Shown: one piece after another, positions 10,346 through 19,869 of the stretch
Position numbering within the stretch: position 1 is the first letter of the stretch
How the letters are laid out: the number at the start of each line of letters is the position of its first letter
Origin: Diploptera punctata
Taxonomy: Eukaryota > Arthropoda > Insecta > Blattodea > Blaberidae
NCBI GenBank assembly: GCA_030220185.1
Contig: JASPKZ010007250.1
Span: forward strand, 2,879,501 to 2,943,500
Direction: 5' to 3'
Length of the DNA: 64,000 nucleotides
Position numbers and translations under genes: made by a program
The notes under the pieces: generated by a model
What the model saw: the letters and a program-made list of their open reading frames with translations, nothing else
Database searches by the model: none
Told to the model about the DNA's origin: nothing

Positions 10346-11315
10346 ACTCAAATAATTAGGCATAAAAAGTCAAGTAGCGTATTTAACAAATTGGTTGAAG
10401 TCTGATGCTGTATCTGTATGGAAAAATATTGTTTCATCTTACGAAAAGAAAACAGAATTAAAGACCAAACAAATTATATGAAATCATGTCTTTGAGTAAC
10501 TGCATGTTTCTCTCGTTTCTATGAAGTACTGAGGAAACTCCATTAAGCTTCTGATACGTTAATTTTACGGTTCTTTGCTTACATAAACAGAATATTCTGT
10601 CCACTATTTCCCTCATGTCTTGGAAATGCATAGCCTCATTAAGTTGTGTTAGCTTTCCTCCCTTCACCTGGGAATTCTGGTTTTTACACACCACTACGAA
10701 TCTCCGATCGATGACGTGTATCACTGCCTTTCAAATAATTACGTCAAATCAAATATTAAGCTTGGCAATTCATACGAATCAACGAATCTCAAAACATCAC
10801 ACAGGCAAGAAAAAATCAGAAGTTAAAACATGCGCGCGCACGAATAAGTCTATCTTCCTCTTAAATCTGCTCTATTTGTGTAAGTCAGGCCCGGCCATCT
10901 AAGTACTCAGTTGTGAGCGCACCTGTTTTGTTCATCCCTTACTTGCAAACATAAACGGCATGATGTCTGATCAGTGGGATACAATAAATTTTACGTCACT
11001 AGCACATGTCTACTACAGCATACGCATTTTGAAAGACACATCACTGAACTGGTTTGCATTTTCTCTTATCTATAGTCAGTGCAGCTTTCAAGTAAGTAAA
11101 ACCCACCCCAGGAATATGAATACAGTATGGAATCGACAAGATTCTAAAATTTATTAAATCCGAAGGAATAATAAATAAAGTAATGAAGCCTGTTTATTCT
11201 AAAAACATATTCGCACCAGGAAGGCCTATAAGCTACTGCCGAGTTTAGATCACTGCCATGGAACCATTGCACGAATTCTGAGAAAAAATGATGAAAATAG
11301 TAGCCTAATAGTAGG
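10346..11315. other. No recognisable feature
   Basis: About 970 bp with only short frames and no recognised repeat copy. It could be unique sequence or a very old element. Confidence 0.45.
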
Positions 11316-11634
11316 GGAGGGGGCGCGCCGTAGCGTAGTTATTATGGTACTATGCTGCAAGCCGGAACGGAAGATCGAGGATTGAAGTCCAAGTGGGATC
11401 AGGGTTTTTAAACGGGCCCAAACCTTCTGGCAGCACTATGGTACTGAGGTCGACTCAGCCTCAAACGGACATGAGTACCAGATGCTTGTTCTGGGGGGGT
11501 AAAGGCGGCAGTCACGTAGGGCTGACAACCCAGCTAACACCAAGTGCCGATTGTGCAGAAAAAGTGGGAGCCTTAACCTCCTACTACCCCAAGGGCCTCC
11601 TGAGGCCTGTAATGGGATGGCTTCAGTGCTGGCA
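11316..11634 (+). mobile_element. SINE-2a
   Basis: A tRNA-headed SINE beginning GGGGCGCGCCGTAGCGTAG, with a decayed B box (GATTGAAGTCC instead of GGTTCGAGTCC). The body has GGTCGACTCAGCCTC and AAGTGCCGATTGT. It ends with CTACCCCAAGGGCCTCCTGA and GGCCTGTAATGGGAT. The head is more decayed than the body. Confidence 0.9.
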
Positions 11635-11895
11635 GGAGCAATTACGATACTATTAACAGACCGAAATTTAAATACATCTTTTTTTGACCCTGCCGGAGGG
11701 GGGGATCCTATTTTGTATCAACATTTATTTTGATTTTTTGGTCCCTTTTTAATAGTACTGGAAGTACAATTAATTTTTTCGAAAAAAAAAAGGGCGTACT
11801 TTTCAATGACACTGCGCACAGATTTGTTCAACCGTACGGCATTTGTATATTCCATCAATAATACCAAATATATACGTATGCATAAACAAATACAG

Positions 11896-12225
11896 TCCAC
11901 CGCTGTGGTCGTGAAGTAGCGTGCTGCCTTGTTACGCAGCGGGCCCGGGTTCGATTCCCGGATGGGACAGTCTCCTGGGTGAAGTTTTTTTCGGGGTTTC
12001 CTCACCTGTAAGACAAATGTCAGGACGCTTAGGGCCCAAATGGTCCCAGAAAACCATCCTGTCGTTATCATCATCCTTATCATTACCATAATCATCCCTC
12101 ACCAGTGTGGAAAGCAACGGGAAGCTACCACACCTATAATCACATAGTAAAGCTGCAAAGCATAGTATGAAAATGCTATGATTGCAGTGAAATATATGCC
12201 CTCGGGCAGAATTACCATGGGATAG
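11896..12225 (+). mobile_element. SINE-1b with 12-bp target duplication
   Basis: A full-length copy with head GTCCACCGCTGTGGTCGTGA, an intact B box GGTTCGATTCCC, body AAGACAAATGTCAGGA, and end GGGCAGAATTACCATGGGA. It is flanked by AAACAAATACAG at 11884-11895 and 12226-12237. Confidence 0.93.
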
Positions 12226-12649
12226 AAACAAATACAGACATGATTACAGTATTTATAAACGTATATCCACAGCCTACATAAAAAATGCATAAAACATTGA
12301 ACACACATATATCTAATCTCGTATACAGTACACAATAACACACATATACAATAACTAATTCTATTGAAACCGTTGGTTTATGGCCGCGCGGAAATAATCT
12401 CTCCGTACTTTACTATCCTGAGCAAGAGTTTTTCAATCATCCCCATATAATGTAATCATGGTTAATGTTATTCTCCCACATCATTCTAGGTCTACCTACT
12501 GGGCGCTTTCCCTCTGGTTTTCCTATAAGGAGTTTCCATGCCAATCTTTCATTTCTCATTTGTGCCACGTCCTGCGCATTCCACTCTATGAAACTTTTTT
12601 TTATTACAAATGGTTTCCCATAAATATCTTTTAGTTCGCTTTAATGTAA

Positions 12650-12936
12650 ACTCCAGCCACTAGATCTCCCGCTCTAACGTTTAGATTGTACGAGGGGTAA
12701 AGAGAGAAACTGGCCTTCTACTGCCAATAAGGATATAGTTGAGTGAGAGTAGATGTCTGCCACAACCAATCACCGCTCTTGACGCCGCTAGGGCGCGCTA
12801 GTAAGGTTTGAAATGGCTGATAAGTTGTCAGCTGTATTTCTGCTAACCACATACATAAAGCGGCCCCACCCACTGAATATCCATATCGGCAACACTGTCA
12901 TGAAAACGTCAGAGCGGGATATCCAGTGGCTGGAGT
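12650..12936. mobile_element. MITE with about 33-bp terminal inverted repeats
   Basis: The 287-bp insertion starts ACTCCAGCCACTAGAT and ends with the near-complement ATCCAGTGGCTGGAGT. The inverted ends continue through CCCGCTCT and ACGT. It interrupts LINE-A3 between the codons for the HNELH region and the GPKRDEQ block. The target duplication is unclear, perhaps TA. No coding frame spans it, so it is non-autonomous. Confidence 0.8.
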
Positions 12937-13309
12937 ACAGTCTTCTCAATTCGTCTGTCTATTCATCTCTCTTGGTCCAAAGAATTTTTCTTATAAATTT
13001 ATTCTCAAATACTCGAAATATTTTCTCCTCCCTTAAAGTAAGAGTCCGTGTTTCGGATCCATATAATAATATCGAGAGAATACAGTTTTATATATTCTTT
13101 GTTTAATGCTTTTTGAGAGAAGTTGGGACGACAACAGTCCCTATAATGCATAATAGCACGCATTTCCAGAATTGAATCTATGTTTTAATTACTTTGTGCA
13201 TTTCATTCCTGTTTGTAATTATTTGAATTCAGTCACATCTTCAAAATTTCCCTTTCTTCATTAACTGTAGATTTAGGTTAACTCTATATAATGTATAGTT
13301 GAGTGCAGG

Positions 13310-13850
13310 CTATCACGGCCGGTAATCATAATGTTGAGTGATTCCGGGTTATGTGGCCGTGGTCCATAGTTGGTGTTGATACCAGACGTTTCGCCCTCAA
13401 CTGCGGAGGGCATCTTCAGTGGCGAGTGCTTCTAGGCGTGTTTCCTGGTCGGAAGATCTACTTAGAGTGAGCGCTGCGGACGTTGTATTAGTGGTGGGTG
13501 CAGGGTGAGTGGGCGTGGCTCTTGCTGATTGGCTAATGGTCATCTCCTTGTTGTCGCTAGTGTTAATGCATTTATTTTCTAGTGTATGATACCAGACCTT
13601 CCTCTTTTCTGTTGACATTTCCCTTATGCTTGTATATTTCTATAGCCTCTCGGTATAATCTAGGGAAATAGTAGGAAGTTGTGGCTAAAACTTGTGTATC
13701 GTCGAATAGAATCTGGCGTCCATTCATAATGGCATGTTCTGCTACAGCTGATTTATCCATTTCTCCTTGTCTGCAGTTTCTTTTATGTTCTGATAAACGG
13801 GTGGCTATACTTCTTTTCGTGGTCCCTATATATGATTTACCACACGAATT
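13310..13850 (-). pseudogene. Penelope-like element 3' end: GIY-YIG endonuclease relic
   Basis: A 5'-truncated PLE fragment on the minus strand. The frame reads CGKSYIGTTKRSIATRL, SEHKRNCRQG, SAVAEHA and REAIEIYKH. These are the C-terminal GIY-YIG endonuclease domain features of Penelope-like elements (the YIG of the YIG block, the Arg of the RL helix, the His of SEH and AEHA, the Glu of REAIE). Residues before CGKSYIG come from LINE-A3, so the apparent start Met is not native. The frame runs to about 13572, and a second frame continues to 13397. Downstream is a hammerhead-like core at 13380-13422. There is no reverse transcriptase part. It is a dead insertion in LINE-A3. Confidence 0.85.
13380..13422 (-). 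ncRNA. Hammerhead-like ribozyme core in PLE 3' region
   Basis: On the minus strand the order is CTGAAGA (13413-13419), stem strand GCCCTC, a 7-nt loop, stem strand GAGGGC, GAAA (13389-13392), then ACGTC and TGG. This matches the CUGANGA/stem II/GAAA core. CCA before the core can pair with TGG after GTC, forming a short stem I. ACGT is self-complementary, so stem III would be minimal or formed in a dimer. One extra U lies between the core and stem II relative to the common consensus. Penelope-like elements are known to carry such motifs. Activity here is inferred. Confidence 0.55.
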
Positions 13851-14000
13851 TCTATGTGTGATCATGTATTTAGTTTTATTTATATTAATTCCAGCCTCAA
13901 TTCCTTCGTGTTACTCAATAGTGAGTGCGTGTTGGCTCTTAGTATCCCCTCGCTATTGCCTAATAATACTACATCATCAGCATAATTAACAGATTATTAA

Positions 14001-14266
14001 CCCATTCGCCTTAGAAAATGAGGCACACTCTCATAACCGTGCCTGTTATATATTTTGCAATTTTTGTACATCCCTTGACAGGGTAATGTTTTGTTAACAT
14101 TTATGAATATTAGTGGAATGTGTTTTGGCTTTTACCCTTATTCAGATCTCAATACCGTTATCTTTTGTTCGTTTTGAATGTCTGAAAACAGACAATACAA
14201 TTTTACAATGGCTTAAATCCGATTTCTTAGGAAATGCATTGAGCATTTAAACCTGAAGTGAATGTG
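14001..14266. mobile_element. TTAA-flanked 266-bp MITE
   Basis: Inserted in LINE-A3 with exact TTAA on both sides (13997-14000 and 14267-14270). The ends are CCCATTCGCCTTAG and the complement of CACATTCACTTCAG, which agree at 10 of 14 positions. The TTAA duplication and short inverted ends fit a piggyBac-type non-autonomous element. Confidence 0.8.
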
Positions 14267-14317
14267 TTAATACAATTCTGTTGTAGGTCTTCTTCATCCT
14301 CTAAAGATTTCATTTTT

Positions 14318-14737
14318 TATTTATTAGATTAGATTAGATTTATTTAGCCTGGTGCAGTTATGGTCATGTGGCCTTCTCTTCCACTCACCAGGACAAACAT
14401 ATATTACATCAGAATATAACGATCTTAATTAACTCTAATATTAAACACTAACTAAAAATTTGATCAAAAGATAATATCTAATATATTACGATCTATAATA
14501 CAACCAGTTAATATTAGTTAAAATTAAGACTAAAACTAATAATAAAATGTATACAAGCAAGACATATTAAATTGTCCCTGTCTAGTGTATATAAAAAACA
14601 AAGGAAAATAATGAGATATAGAAAACTAATTTTACGATTATACAATATTTAAAACAAAACAAATAAAAATATTTGTTATTCTTAATATTACTTTCATAAA
14701 TAATTAAATATATTAATATTGCTAAAAGAATACTATC
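14318..14737 (-). mobile_element. LINE-K 3' tail fragment
   Basis: The left end has AGATTAGATTAGATTTATTT followed by the complement of the LINE-K 3' hairpin, including CCTTCTCTTCCACTCA, also found at 26716 and 40575. The remainder is A+T-rich. It separates two collinear pieces of LINE-A3. Target duplication is short or absent. Confidence 0.6.
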
Positions 14738-14953
14738 ATGACATACTCTACTAGAAAATTCAATAGTAGAGGAGATAATGCATCACCTTGCTTTAATATA
14801 TTGAAAATTACAAAAGTATCTGAAAACTATTTCCCTACAAGAACCCTAATATCTGTGTTATTTAGACACATTCGAATAAAGTCTAACTAATTAGGAAATC
14901 CAAACTCCAGCAGGCTACTTATTTATTTTTATGTATTTACATTATATTTATTG

Positions 14954-15264
14954 AGAGGGGCACGCTGTAGCGTAATGGTTGAAAGCACTGCGCTAAAGCC
15001 GGAAGGTCGAGGGTTCGAGTCCCGGTGGGGTCAGGATTTTTTTAACTGACCCAAACCTTCTGGCGGCACTATGACCCTGGGGTCGATTCAGCCTCTAACG
15101 GAAATGAGTACCAGACACTTGTTCTGGGGGTAAAGGCGGCCGTCACGTAGGGCTGATAACCCGGCTGGCATCAAGTGCCGATTGTCCAGAAAAAGTGGGA
15201 GCCTTAACCTCCCACTACCCCAAGGGTGTACTGAGGCCAGTAGTGGGATTACTTTACTTTACTC
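14954..15264 (+). mobile_element. SINE-2b with 11-bp target duplication
   Basis: Full-length SINE-2 with tRNA-like head GGGGCACGCTGTAGCGTAAT, B box GGTTCGAGTCCC, and body and 3' end as in the other copies. TATATTTATTG flanks it at 14943-14953 and 15265-15275. Confidence 0.93.
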
Positions 15265-15275
15265 TATATTTATTG

Positions 15276-15957
15276 TGATGCATTAGATTAGATTCCTTGA
15301 AATGTAGATACATTATAATTTATAAGGAAGGATAGAGAGTCAGTATCAAAAGATGATACGATAGGAGACCCAGTCGTGGAGGTCAAATGGGGTCACTATC
15401 TAGGATTCTTTCATCATTCTATACAGTCAGTATTTCATAGCCACTGTGTGTGTAGAGACTGGGATATATATATTTTTTTTTCGAGTACAACTTGCGACAT
15501 TGTAAGTTTGTGTTCATACGAGGAAAGGTTTTGAATTCCTAGAAAGATGGAATAAAATACTGTAGAAGAGACGCAAAAGAGTGTACATTTCAGAGGGGGG
15601 GGGGGAAACGAAATAGACTAGAGAACGGTATCTTGAATTTCATTGAGGGATGAAAAAGAGAGGTTTAGAAAGGGATGTTTCAACCTTCCTACAGAATGCA
15701 ATGAGATAAGACTGTCTTATCATCTCTTTTTTTTACTATACTAAAATAACAAAAAAACGAGACATATACTAAACACTGAAAGCCAATATGGGTAACTCTG
15801 ATATAGGTCAGGTATATAAACTTGAAACTTCATTTAAAATTCTGAAGTTGATGGCGCCATACGAAAATATCGAAAGTTACTGTCCAAACATATTCACAAA
15901 TATTTGAAGTTGCACAGAAACAAGTTCTGAAACTTAGAAAATTAATCTTTTCAAAAG
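15276..15957. other. No recognisable feature
   Basis: Contains a short G run near 15595-15604 and A+T-rich sequence. No supported gene. Confidence 0.45.
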
Positions 15958-15969
15958 TAATTACAAAAC

Positions 15970-16183
15970 GTGCATGGAAGCTTCTTGTATGAAAACCAGA
16001 GGGAAAACGCCCAGTTGGTAGACCAAGAATGAGGTGAGAGAATAACATTAACTATGATGAGGGAAGTAGATTATACAAGGAATGATTGTAAACATTTAGC
16101 TCAGGATAGGGATGTATGGAGAGCTTATTTCTGCGCGGCCATGAACCTATGGGTTTGATTGTGGTAGTGAGTTAGTTAGTTAG
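15970..16183 (+). mobile_element. LINE-A4, short 5'-truncated insertion
   Basis: Only the last 214 bp of LINE-A inserted here, from the CATGGAAGCTTCTTGTA block to the GTTAGTTAGTTAG tail. TAATTACAAAAC is repeated exactly at 15958-15969 and 16184-16195. This copy fixes the true 3' end of LINE-A, including the tetranucleotide tail. Confidence 0.93.
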
Positions 16184-16229
16184 TAATTACAAAACACCGT
16201 TGAGGTCACTATCTAAAAGGTTAAAACAT

Positions 16230-16545
16230 TTACATCAGATCTCAATCATCCTCAACTAAGTAAAATTTCAATTAAACTTCGTAGGCCTATCGGAATATAT
16301 TCCATCTTCAGCAGTTAAAAATGTATCTCAGTCGCCCTCAGCCAAGAAAAAAAAATAAAAAACTTCTTAGGCCTTTCGGGCAATGTTCCATCATCAGCAT
16401 TAGGGTATATCAGTCGTCCACAAATAGGAACAAATAAATTAAGAAAAACTTGGAAGGCCTTTCGGAAGATGTTTCATTGTAAACAGTTGAATAAATAAGT
16501 ACTTGAGATCTCACCCGCCCTCAACTAACAAGGGAACTGTCAGCC
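16230..16545 (-). repeat. Three tandem units with hammerhead-like cores
   Basis: Three units of about 85-105 bp share TAGGCCTATCGG/TAGGCCTTTCGG/AAGGCCTTTCGG followed by TTCCATC.TCAGCA or a decayed form. On the minus strand unit 1 reads CTGAAGA, TGGAA...TTCC, GATAGGCC, and unit 2 reads CTGATGA, TGGAAC..., GAAAGGCC. These match the hammerhead core order, with AGGCCT as a self-complementary stem III. Unit 3 has lost the CTGA part, and stem II in unit 2 is damaged. The layout resembles tandem PLE terminal repeats. Ribozyme activity is not established. Confidence 0.5.
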
Positions 16546-16734
16546 ATTGCATGCCGAAACCAAAGTTGAAATTTTTCTCAGAGAAACGTTGTGATGTACC
16601 ACGGTCATGCCCAAAAAATGTCAGCCGCTTTTAAATGCAAGGCACAGAAATCAGGGCCAGGATTCAGCAATAGCAACCCACTGTGCGAAGCATATGGACG
16701 TCCCTGCTTGAATAGAGCACAGTGGAGTATTGGC

Positions 16735-17126
16735 AGTTCCATCTCTTATCTATGGATTGAAACCTGGACATTAACAAAGACAGATAGTAAACAAATAGAG
16801 GCTGCTGAGATGAAGATGTTGAGAGCAATAGCAGGATACCAAAGGACCGATAAAAAGAAAAACGAAGATATGAGAATAGAACTTAATATATTTAATCTCT
16901 GTGAAAAAATTAAATATTATCAAAATGCTTATCTTCAGCACGTATTACGAATGAATGAACAGCGCATACAAAAAATAATGTATAATTATAAACCAAAAGG
17001 GAGAAGAATGTTGGGAAGACCATTGAAGAGATGAAATGACCAATTCGACCTATAATGAGATCGGAACAGGCCATTGGGCTTAATCCTTGTTGATGATGAT
17101 GAACTAATTGATATATCCTATAGGAT
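16735..17126 (+). pseudogene. LINE-C2 ORF2 C-terminal relic
   Basis: The frame reads IETWTLTKTDSKQIEAAEMK, LRAIAGYQRTDKKKNEDMR and KGRRMLGRPLKR, the standard C-terminal domain of LINE-C. It then reaches a stop at 17032. The 3' end continues with CGGAACAGGCCATTGGGC and GATGATGATGAA. The polymerase core is missing. The sequence upstream of 16735 in the same frame is unrelated, so the long frame starting at 16591 is a chance fusion. Confidence 0.8.
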
Positions 17127-17140
17127 ACATTTCGAATTTA

Positions 17141-18041
17141 CTTACTTAATACAGGCTTTCCACTTTACAGCAGTTTGCCCTTGATTCCTGCTTTCCAGAG
17201 ATTCCTATCTTCCCATTGTCCATCTTCCATACCCCTCTTCATCATGGCATCATATATTCCCTCATACCATGTTCTTCTACTTCTTCCCCTTCTCCTTCTG
17301 CCTGGTACCATCCAATCCAACACCTGTTTAGGCCACTGGTCTTCCGGCATCCGTTGTACATGTCCATACCATTGTAGAGCTCTCTTTGTTATCCTATCGA
17401 TAACAGTTTCCTGTGCATCCATTTCTTGTATGATATATGTATTTCGAATATGTTGTAGCCTGGATATTGTCATACTTCTCCGTAATCCATACATTTCTGT
17501 CGCCAAGATTCTTTTCTGCATCCTTTCATTTATTGTCCAGCTTTCTGATCCATATGTAAGTATACTTTCTATTATTGTCTGTATAATCTCTTTTTTTGTT
17601 TTTCTGGTCAAATTTCTATTCCATAAAAGACCATTCAGGGATCTAATTGCCTTCCTTGCACAATTTACTCTGTTAATAATATCTTTTTCACAAGTACCAG
17701 ATTTATCTGTTATAGATCCGAGATATTTAAATTCTTCAACACATTTAATTTTCATATTATTTATTTGTAGGTCTTCTGAATTTCCTCCGATTACCATATA
17801 TTCTGTTTTAATATAATTTATCTTCAGTCCACCTACCTCAAATGCATCGACCAACTTTCTTATCATATATTCTATATCTTCTTTATCTTGTCCTATTATA
17901 ATCTGGTCGTCAGCGAATAATAAATTGTGCAGTAAATGGCCATTAATGTCGATTCCCATTCCCCTACATGACTTATTCCATTTCATTAATACTGCTTCTA
18001 AATATATCTTAAACAATGTTGGTGACATCCCGCATCCTTGT
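17141..18041 (-). mobile_element. LINE-D2, young 5'-truncated insertion
   Basis: A 901-bp minus-strand insertion with a perfect 14-bp duplication, ACATTTCGAATTTA, at 17127-17140 and 18042-18055. The 3' end of the element is at 17141, with a short TTAAGTAAG-like tail. The 5' truncation falls inside RT motif B. The clean duplication and uninterrupted frame suggest that this is among the more recent LINE insertions in the window. Confidence 0.93.
17165..18028 (-). CDS. LINE-D2 reverse transcriptase C-terminal half (partial)
   Basis: An open frame of 287 codons, 5'-truncated by the insertion itself. It starts in RT motif B (MSPTLFKIYLEAVL). Then come LLFADDQIII, the catalytic ADD pair of motif C, LKINYIKTEYMVI, EEFKYLGSI and YGSESWTIN. 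The basic C-terminus includes RALQWYGHVQRMPEDQWPK and RRRRGRSRRTWYEG. It lacks the endonuclease and the first half of the polymerase (including the motif A Asp), so it cannot retrotranspose. The Met at the start is internal to the parent protein. No promoter is expected. It is a fossil rather than a gene, although no stop or frameshift has yet accumulated. Confidence 0.85.
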   Translation of the reverse strand: MSPTLFKIYLEAVLMKWNKSCRGMGIDINGHLLHNLLFADDQIIIGQDKEDIEYMIRKLVDAFEVGGLKINYIKTEYMVIGGNSEDLQINNMKIKCVEEFKYLGSITDKSGTCEKDIINRVNCARKAIRSLNGLLWNRNLTRKTKKEIIQTIIESILTYGSESWTINERMQKRILATEMYGLRRSMTISRLQHIRNTYIIQEMDAQETVIDRITKRALQWYGHVQRMPEDQWPKQVLDWMVPGRRRRGRSRRTWYEGIYDAMMKRGMEDGQWEDRNLWKAGIKGKLL

Positions 18042-18055
18042 ACATTTCGAATTTA

Positions 18056-18549
18056 AGGGTTAAAAAATCAGAGCATTAGATATAAAGGCCTATTACATTA
18101 ATTTTATCACTATAGGATTACTATGTTGCAATCTTAACTTTTAGAATCTAAAAATCCGCTCCCTTTAATGTCTTTTAGAAGTATTGAACGTTGAATAAAG
18201 TGAACTGAATGGTATACTGAAACCTAACAAAATGTTGCAATAAAACTTGTAACAACTCTATAGCAGAGCCTGATACTATAGACAAACGTATAAAATTGGA
18301 AGCCATAGAAAGCGCATCCAGTTCTTTCCAACTGACACCTGTGATAAGGCATTGTTATGTGACAGTATCGAATTTACTGGGCACAACTGTCCTGCGCATT
18401 GCACTTCATTATATCTGACCCACTTCCAGTACAGACCAGTGTCCTCTACAGGTTGAACCTACACTTTACTTCATGGAAACATTTAGTAATTTCGCGAGGT
18501 TTGATCCAGAGGGTACTGTCTATTGTTTATATTTTTTTATCATACTGTT
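18056..18549. other. No recognisable feature
   Basis: Unassigned sequence between LINE-D2 and a SINE-4 fragment. Confidence 0.45.
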
Positions 18550-18640
18550 GGATGATAGTCCACCTCTGATTAACACATGTGAATTTGAGGCCAGCTGCCG
18601 GCTGGTTGGCTAAAGGACCTTTTAGGCCTGTCGCGCCATG
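18550..18640 (+). mobile_element. SINE-4 3' fragment
   Basis: Contains GATGATAGTCCACCTCTGAT, ACACATGTG and GCCAGCTGCCGGCTGG, the 3' part of SINE-4. No tRNA-like head. It is followed by an AT microsatellite at 18643-18664. Confidence 0.75.
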
Positions 18641-18689
18641 GAATTATATATATATATATATATATAAACAGGTCTACAATGTAATACAA

Positions 18690-19098
18690 TATCAACCTGT
18701 GAAGCTTTTTAAATTTTATATTCTTTCTCCATTCTCCTCTACTTCCCGTTCCAATTCTTCCATACCTCTTCTTACATCATCCATCCATTTAAATCTAGGT
18801 CGATCTCTCTTTCCTTTCCTTTCCTAGGTGGAATCCATTCCAAAGCTTGTCTGGGTAATATTTTATCTGGCATCCTACATATATGACCATACCATTCTAG
18901 TTGTCTGTATCTCACAAAATCTAATATTGCATTTTGGACTTTCATTTGTTGTCTGATGATTTATTTCTGATTTTTTCCAATTTAGAATGTCTAGTTGAGC
19001 GTCTAAAACAATACATTTGAGTAGACATAAGCTTTAAACTCAAATTTTTATTCAACTGCCAAGTTTCTGCACCGTATGTTACCGTGCTTCTAATTATG
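18690..19098 (-). pseudogene. LINE-E1 ORF2 C-terminal relic
   Basis: The minus strand encodes YGAETWQLN, TQMYCFRRSTRHSKLEKI and GMVIYVGCQIKYYPDKLWNG, then a Lys/Arg-rich segment and a short acidic tail. It resembles the piece at 45380-45525. Frameshifts break it into at least three parts. There is no polymerase motif. Confidence 0.65.
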
Positions 19099-19099
19099 G

Positions 19100-19134
<35 letters not shown>

Positions 19135-19142
19135 ATATATAT

Positions 19143-19443
19143 GGGGCACGCCGTAACGTAGTGGTTAAGGCACTGAGCTACAAGCCGGAGGGTCGAGGGT
19201 TCGAGTCCCGGTGGGGTCAGGATTTTTAAACTGACCCAAACCTTCTGACGGCACTATGGCCCTGGGGTCGACTCAGCCTCTAACTGAAATGAGTACCAGA
19301 CGCTTGTTCTGGGGTAAAGGCGGCCGTCACGCAGGGCTGACACCCCGGCTGACATCAAGTGCCGATTGTCAAGAAAAAGTGGGAGCCCTAACCTCCTACT
19401 ACCCCAAGGGCCTCCTGAGGCCTGTAGTGGGATCACTTTACTT
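19143..19443 (+). mobile_element. SINE-2c between AT microsatellites
   Basis: Full-length copy with head GGGGCACGCCGTAACGTAGT, B box GGTTCGAGTCCC, and 3' end CCTGTAGTGGGATCACTTTA. AT repeats lie on both sides (19099-19141 and 19444-19460), so no unambiguous target duplication can be read. Confidence 0.93.
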
Positions 19444-19460
19444 TATATATATATATATAT

Positions 19461-19546
19461 GACATGATAAGAAAAATAAATGCCTGGACGGGATTCGAAC
19501 CCGGAACTCAGAGTTCCGTCCAGGCATTTATTTTTCTTATCATGTC
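19461..19546. repeat. Perfect 31-bp-arm hairpin with tRNA-like loop
   Basis: The arms 19461-19491 and 19516-19546 are perfectly complementary (GACATGATAAGAAAAATAAA... on the left). The 24-nt loop starts GATTCGAACCCGG, the complement of a tRNA T-arm/B box. Related tRNA-like units with the same TTTTTCTTATCATG tail lie at 58258-58466. It appears to be a foldback derivative of those units whose middle was lost. Confidence 0.85.
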
Positions 19547-19869
19547 ATATTAAGCTTGCACTGCTCAATGTAAAAAATCTGATTATAACATATATATACA
19601 AGCGAGATAAATTTATCGCGTTAAAGCATCTGTTAATTTAACATTTTTTTCTCCATTACACAGGGTGGCCGGGACCAACACTTGCATTATTTGGATTACC
19701 CAGGGGTCACGACAAGGACGTACATGCATAGGACTTTCTAGGAATAAATGACATTTCTCGAGACCACATACTATACCTTTGCCCCCCCCCAACAAGTTTG
19801 TAAGGTAGTCAGTAAATATCCACAAGTGCACCTCTGATACTGAGGTTCGCGGGTTTAAACCTGGTTAGT
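19547..19869. other. No recognisable feature
   Basis: Contains a short C run at 19783-19792. No supported gene. A GTTCGCGGGTTTAAACC motif at about 19844 looks like a decayed B box, but nothing else tRNA-like surrounds it. Confidence 0.4.

Larger units (their letters stand above)
12378..14925 (-). mobile_element. LINE-A3 broken by four insertions
   Basis: Minus-strand LINE-A pieces at 12378-12649, 12937-13309, 13851-14000, 14267-14317 and 14738-14925 are in the correct order to form one copy. They run from the GGCCGCGCGG 3' region to the region upstream of YADD. The intervening pieces are a MITE with 33-bp inverted ends, a PLE fragment, a TTAA element and a LINE-K tail. Removing them restores collinearity with the copy at 41191-44440. 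No frame survives. Confidence 0.8.

Noticed and set aside
15590..15610. G-run as a quadruplex regulatory site
   Set aside because: A single G run is not enough for a quadruplex, and no promoter or gene is nearby.
16591..17034. 147-codon frame as a single protein
   Set aside because: Only the part after about 16735 matches LINE-C. The upstream residues are a chance extension.
17175..17816. 213-codon hydrophobic frame, plus strand, as a membrane protein
   Set aside because: It is the antisense shadow of the LINE-D2 reverse transcriptase.
19143..19220. SINE heads as true tRNA genes
   Set aside because: Each is followed by a shared SINE body and several have target duplications, so the A and B boxes are retroposon promoters.
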